Assembly: GCA_963854735.1 (NCBI GenBank)
Contig: OY978106.1
Coordinates: 496,001 to 560,000, forward strand
Length of the DNA: 64,000 nt
Direction: 5' to 3'
Source of the DNA: Marvania coccoides
Taxonomy: Eukaryota > Chlorophyta > Trebouxiophyceae > Chlorellales > Chlorellaceae
The notes beneath the pieces are model-generated. The model made no database searches, was not told the DNA's origin, and saw nothing but the letters and a program-made list of their open reading frames with translations. Shown piece after piece: positions 59,458-64,000 of the stretch. Both the position numbers and the translations under genes were made by a program. Position 1 is the first letter of the stretch. The number at the start of each line of letters is the position of its first letter.

Positions 59458-62058
59458 TCAGCTCTGGCTGGTCTGCTCCACCGCCGTCAGCTTCTTGGCC
59501 AGGCCCCCCACGGGGAGGGCGTTGCCCAGGAATGGCGACTCCTGCTTGGGCGCGGTTCTGGGCGCCACCGGCTTTTCCGAGGTGTAGAGCTCGACAACAT
59601 CGCCAGCATGCAGCACAGCGGCGGTGTCCCTCTCCACCTTGCGGTTCAAAACCACGTGCAGCTGTCGGGGCGCCAGCTCCGCGCCGCAGCAGCGCAGCAG
59701 CGCCCCCAGGGTGGTGCCCGCATGGAGCTCTGCCACCGAGAAGGCACCGCCCGCCACCACGGCCACCAGCGACCGCCGCTCGCTCTCCGGGAGGGGCGCA
59801 GGGCGCTGCCCCGAGGCGGCGATGTACTGCTGGAAGGTGCGGCGGTTGGCGCCGCCAGGGGAGCTGCCGTACTGCTGCGGGTCATCGCAGGAACTCAGCG
59901 CCGACTCTTCTCCGATAGAGGCCAGGATAGAGGAGAGGGAGTTGTCGCCGGAAGGGGAGCCCGAGGGACGCGTCTTCTTGTCCTTTGCTACCTGTGGAAA
60001 GCGCAAAAAACCCGAAAGTGTTGGTCAGTTCTTAAGGCTATTGTATAGAGCTTCCAAAAAAACCCGCTGTTGAACACGTTGGCAGAGATGAATTTGAGAG
60101 CCTACCTGCTGGGAAGTAACGAACTTGGCCCAATTGGCCTCTCGCGCGGCGCCGGCAGCGTCTCCCGAGGAGGGTTCGCCCTCGGGGGATGCCACGGCAG
60201 CGGCGGCCTCTTTGTACTTCCAATGCCCCGCCTCTGCGCCGTACTCCGCCAAGTAGTGCATCTTGTCGGTGCGGATCTGGATCTCCACCAGGTGGCCATC
60301 TCCAGGGTCAGCCACAGCGTGCTGCAGGACGAAAAAAAGAAAGAAACATAAAATTGTTGAATTAATTTTCTCGAAAATTCGTCAATTTTAATGGTCTCAA
60401 AGGTAAATTTTCTTCGCTCTGGAGAGGAGGAGGAGAAAGAAGAAAAATCTGTGGGCACTCACCAGGCTCTGGTAGCCGTTGGCCTTGGGGCACTTGATGT
60501 AGTTCTTGGGCGGGGCAGCCAGCGCCCATGCCGTCTCCACCGCTCGAAGCGCCTTGTAACAGTCCTCCCGAGACTTCACAATGATGCGCAGGCCGCACAC
60601 GTCACGCACTCGCTCTGTGGAGTAGCCCTTCGCCTGCATCTTTCGCCACACGCCCCACAAGTGCTTGGGCCGCCCCGACAGGTCCAGGTACTCAACCCCA
60701 GCGGCCTGCAGCGCGGACCGCAGCCCGTCTACCATCGACACCAGCCGGGTGGGCTCCTGAACGCGCTCCAGCCGGTCGCGGAGCTCCGCGTACTCTGCCG
60801 CATGCAGCGCCCGGAACGCTCGGTCCTCCAACTCTGCCTTCACGGACCACACACCGAGGCGGTTGGCCAGAGGGGACCACAGCTCGATGGCCTCCGCGGC
60901 GGCCGCCTGCCGGCGCGCGGCGCGTCCCCGCACCGCCTCAGGGGCAGCCCATGATGCCGGCGAGATCGCGGGGCGGGAATCCAGCGCCCTCGCGTCCTGC
61001 AGCGCCACCGCCAGGCGCACCAGCAGCGCCCGGGGAGGGCCCTGCGCCACCAGCATGCTCACGAGGTGCGCCGCGGCGCCGCCGGTTTGTGAGCCGGTTT
61101 CGGCACCACCACCACCACCAATGGCAAGGCTGTTGCTGGCAGTGCGGTACTTGTGGCAAGCGTACTCGATGTGGGACACGCGTTTCACGGTCTCAAAGGC
61201 GTCTTCGTCGCCCAGCATGGCTCGCAGCTGGTCCTCTGTGATTGCAGCCCCGTCCAGGACGTCGTGCAACAATGCCCCAGCTACAGCGACCTCGTCCGCG
61301 CCCAGCTCCGCGATAATGGAGGCGGCGCCGGTGCAGCGGGCAAATGCGGTCTCGGCGTCGTGCGGGGCGGTGGGGCGGCCGTCGTGCGCTCGCCGAGCGA
61401 GGTGGAAAGCGCGAACGACCAGCGCCTCGGAGAACACCTCAAACTGGGATTGCAGCTGGCGCAGCAGCGACTCGTGCGCGTCGGAGCCGCCGTCCGAGAT
61501 AGGAGGGAGCAGCGAGGATGCGGCAGTGGCAGGGAGAGGCGGTTTCACAGCGGGGTCTGCCAGCACTTGAGCTTCCAAGCGCTTGGCGAGGGACGCCAAG
61601 GCAGGGGAAGCCATCGGCCGGTGCAGGGTCCCCAGGTTGTCCTCAGAGAGCTGGCGGGAGAGCAAACTCGCGGTGCGCAGGGCCTTGGGGGAAGGCGGGG
61701 GGCTGGAGAGCTGCTGCTGCTGCTGCTGTCGGAGGTGATACGCTGCCGCCACCTCCGGCGCGTCGAAGCCTTCGACTTTAACGAAAGATTCCGACTTGGG
61801 GATGCTGGTGGAGGGAAGCAGGGTGGGTTTGGAGCGGGCGGGGATGGAGGAGCGCCAGCTGCCAGACTCTGCAACACTAGAGGAGTTAGGGGCGCCTCGA
61901 GGGAAGGACCCAAAGGCCCCCGGCTCGCCATCAGAAGGTCCGGAGGTGCGGAACGCCACCACGTTGGAGCCGCCAGAAATGGTGCGCCGTGGGCGCGAGG
62001 GCGTGTGCTGCGGTGGCGTGGAAGCCAGCTGCACCCCAGCGACCAGGGCAGATTGCAT
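59458..62058 (-). CDS. RSH: RelA/SpoT homologue (ppGpp synthetase), degenerate HD domain
   Basis: complement(join(59458..59991,60106..60321,60463..62058)), 781 aa. Makes the plastid alarmone (p)ppGpp. Residues ~1-190 are disordered, Ser/Pro/Ala-rich (transit peptide included). HD domain ~205-400: GALLHDVLDGAAIT replaces HDxxEDT, so the Glu-Asp pair of the hydrolase is lost, and RLAVALQDARAL replaces RLADRLHNM. Synthetase ~410-620 looks intact: SGRPKHLWGVWRKMQAKG, ERVRDVCGLRIIVKSREDCY (Asp), YIKCPKANGYQSLHAV, HLVEIQIRTDKMHYLAEYGA (Glu). C-terminal ~680-745 resembles TGS (VLNRKVERDTAAVLHAGDVV); no ACT domain follows. Predicted synthesis-only enzyme. Confidence 0.93.
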
Positions 62059-63296
62059 CGGAGTGGTTGATTCGCCCGGGCGCGAGTGCGGGGGTGTTCC
62101 CGGGGGGTATGTCGCTCAGGAAAAGAAGGGTGGGAGGGTGGGGGGGCGCTAGGGTCTGCGGGAGGGGGGAAAGCGGGTCAACATCATAGTGTCAAATCCT
62201 CGAGAGAATACAATAGTTGTGTCAACCCGAGAGGGTTTCGGACCCTCCACGGCGCAGACACGGTGCCTAAACAATGATTCAATGACCAATGGCGAGTAGG
62301 GAGCGCGTGGTAGAGTGGGCGTGTCTCTCCCACGTTCGCTCGAGAGGGGAGTTTATGAGAACACTGGACAGACTCCTGCACGCCGCTGCGGACCCCCCGA
62401 AATCATCCAAAATTACCTCACCTCTTATTTGGGAGCGCGGTTAGGAGAAGCGCCGTGGCAAGAGGTTTTTCAATTGAACAAGTAAAGTTTCTGGCAAGCC
62501 GGGAGGTTGAAGACACAGACCTCGCTGGTCGCTAGTTTGTTTCTCACTCGTTTGGAATAATACGTTTCGCTTTAAACAATAGCGAGAAAATAGCCCAAAA
62601 TAATTTGAGTTGCGAAAAAAAAACGAATCACTTGCTGGAAAGATTTTTGCTGGTCGCGTCAGCCATGTTCTCGCCATTTCGCTTCTGAAGTGTTCCTGAC
62701 GAGGTGAGGGATTCCCCCATGGCTCCCATACACACGAACTGCTGAATCCAGGCTTCTTCTTTTTTCCCTCTAGGAAGAGACTTGGTTGCAGCAGTTGGCA
62801 CTTTCTGCCGCACCGCCTTCTCAACAAAGAGACCTTCTACTCTGAGCGCCAGCTGAAGAAACGGGTTTATTATACTGCACCGCTCCGTGCTGCGGCACTG
62901 CTGCAGCTGTCCAGCCCGTTTCCATTCGTTTCAAGCCTGCGAGCGGCAGAACGTCAATCTTGCTTCAAACTGAAATAATTAAGCTATAAGGAATTTCAAA
63001 GGGTACATTTTTCCATATAAAATCAAACTATTAATCAATTATTGCAGCCAGCCTCGCCTCATAGGGCGAAATGTCTGCGACTGCCATAAAAAATTAGAGG
63101 TCATTTCGCAAACAATGCATGCATTCGTTTTCATATTTCATATTTCATCTGGCTCGTCACTAAAAATGAAATGGATTGGTATTCTCAAATGAGGGGGAAG
63201 CCGCATGGAAAAAGCCTCCAGCCAACTCCTAACCAAAATTTATAAAGCGTTGAAAAAAAGCAATAACATTTTTCGCCGTTACTGCCAAACCAAAAA
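62059..63296. other. intergenic, no gene seen
   Basis: 1.24 kb holding the RSH promoter and the 3'UTR of the last gene. A 128-codon minus-strand ORF (62441-62827) shows no domain. Nothing recognised. Confidence 0.45.
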
Positions 63297-64000
63297 TTAC
63301 TTGAGCAGCGTGGAACCCGCCTGCGTCAAGAAGTACAGGAATACCACCGCTCCGACAAACAGCGCCGCATCCTCCTTGAACGAATCCTTCTGCAACATGG
63401 CAGGAGCGGGGGGAAATGAGAAAGCGACAGGGGGGCGCACTTGAAGGAAAAGAATCCAAGGTGTTTAACTCTCAATTCCTCCTCACCTGCTGAAAAAATT
63501 TGTTGGGGTCGGTAGGGTCCTGCCCCATGAACTGATCGCCTTCGCCCTGGTCCATACTTGTCAAGCTGTCCAGCATGCTGTTGGTGATCTCCGCCGCCGC
63601 CGCGCCGCCCACCCCCGCCGAGAACGCCGCCACCCCCACCCAAAAAGCCGCTTTTGCCAATAAGGAGCAGCGGCTGAGCTCCCAGGAGTCCGTGCGCTGC
63701 TCGATTTGACCCGTGAGCAGGTTCATGCAGATGCGGGTGGTCATGTCCACGTCCACCGCGAGCTGCATGGGCCCCACCGCCCCCTGCAGCTTCCATGTGA
63801 TCTCCGCAGTGCCGGGGGAATCATCCACCATGCGTAGCCGCACAATCTGGACCCTGGGGGAGGTTACCGTCTTTGGTACGAAGTTAAGGCGCACGAATCC
63901 GTCTGGCCCCTTGAAGCTCGCGAAGCCTCTGTATTCAACGTTTCTAGAGAGTAAAGATCTCGTCCACACGCCGTTGGCGCGGGTGAGGTCCCGAGAGAGC
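63297..64000 (-). CDS. unrecognised membrane protein, 5' part outside the window
   Basis: complement(join(63297..63389,63487..>64000)), C-terminal 202 residues (partial). Starts mid-gene at the window edge (LSRDLTRANGVWTRSL...). A beta-rich stretch (YRGFASFKGPDGFVRLNF, RVQIVRLRMVDDSPG, ITWKLQGAVGPMQLAVDVD) is followed by LTGQIEQRTDSWELSRC, a membrane helix (LLAKAAFWVGVAAFSAGVGG), then an acidic DQGEGDQFMGQDPTDPNKFFQ segment and a final helix (ALFVGAVVFLYFLTQAGSTL). The layout resembles plastid thylakoid or envelope proteins that I cannot name. The last intron joins QQ to KDSFKEDAALF cleanly. Confidence 0.7.

Noticed and set aside
62441..62827. 128-codon minus-strand ORF
   Set aside because: No recognisable domain and composition like surrounding non-coding DNA.

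Overview
This window is nuclear DNA of a eukaryote. Almost every gene is split by short AT-rich introns (about 70-400 bp, typically ending in TGCAG), while the exons are GC-rich. Gene content (plastid-type MscS channel, LpxK-like kinase, RelA/SpoT homologue, photolyase-like/hydrolase fusion, plastid-type FAD oxidoreductase, plant-type ROMO1, possible AP2-like domain) points to the green lineage. A unicellular green alga (Chlorophyta) is my best inference; I cannot name genus or class. No transposon, CRISPR array, rRNA or tRNA gene was recognised.

I rebuilt 26 gene models from ORFs, splice consensus, phase matching and family alignment; exon coordinates are in each entry. Left part (1-22 kb): SpoU/TrmH RNA methyltransferase (-), two tandem paralogous membrane proteins (+), mitochondrial Fe-S factor NUBPL/Ind1 (+), acyl-CoA-binding protein (+), condensin subunit D2 (+), an ankyrin-repeat gene with a frame problem in exon 1 (+), a protein with a possible divergent AP2-like domain (-), and an unrecognised probable nuclear protein (+). 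Middle (22-44 kb): ROMO1 (-), MscS channel (+), FAD oxidoreductase (-), LpxK (-), ALKBH9/10-like oxygenase (-), photolyase-like/alpha-beta hydrolase fusion (-), branched-chain dehydrogenase E2 (+), degenerate IGPS-like protein (-), SNAPC5-like protein (+), dolichol-phosphate mannose synthase (-). Right (44-64 kb): Sec31 (+), large multi-pass membrane protein (-), NEDD8-conjugating UBC12 (+), ribosomal protein uS19/RPS15 (+), mitochondrial carrier (-), RelA/SpoT homologue (-), and a partial unrecognised membrane protein (-).

Genes are compact and often head-to-head (photolyase-like/E2, IGPS-like/SNAPC5-like, DPM1/Sec31 start codons are only 167-222 bp apart), implying shared promoters. There is no operon or defence-island organisation; the genes are mostly unrelated housekeeping functions, although DPM1 and Sec31 both serve the early secretory pathway.

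The most unusual signal is splicing itself: about 8 of 74 modelled introns need a GC donor instead of GT, several at positions fixed by conserved protein families. Two of these introns begin GC[A/G]AG followed by exactly 27 T. Other points of interest are a start codon that appears to be created by splicing (ROMO1), an ankyrin frame broken by one 5-bp repeat unit, and three enzyme-like proteins with altered domains (RSH, IGPS-like, photolyase-like/hydrolase).
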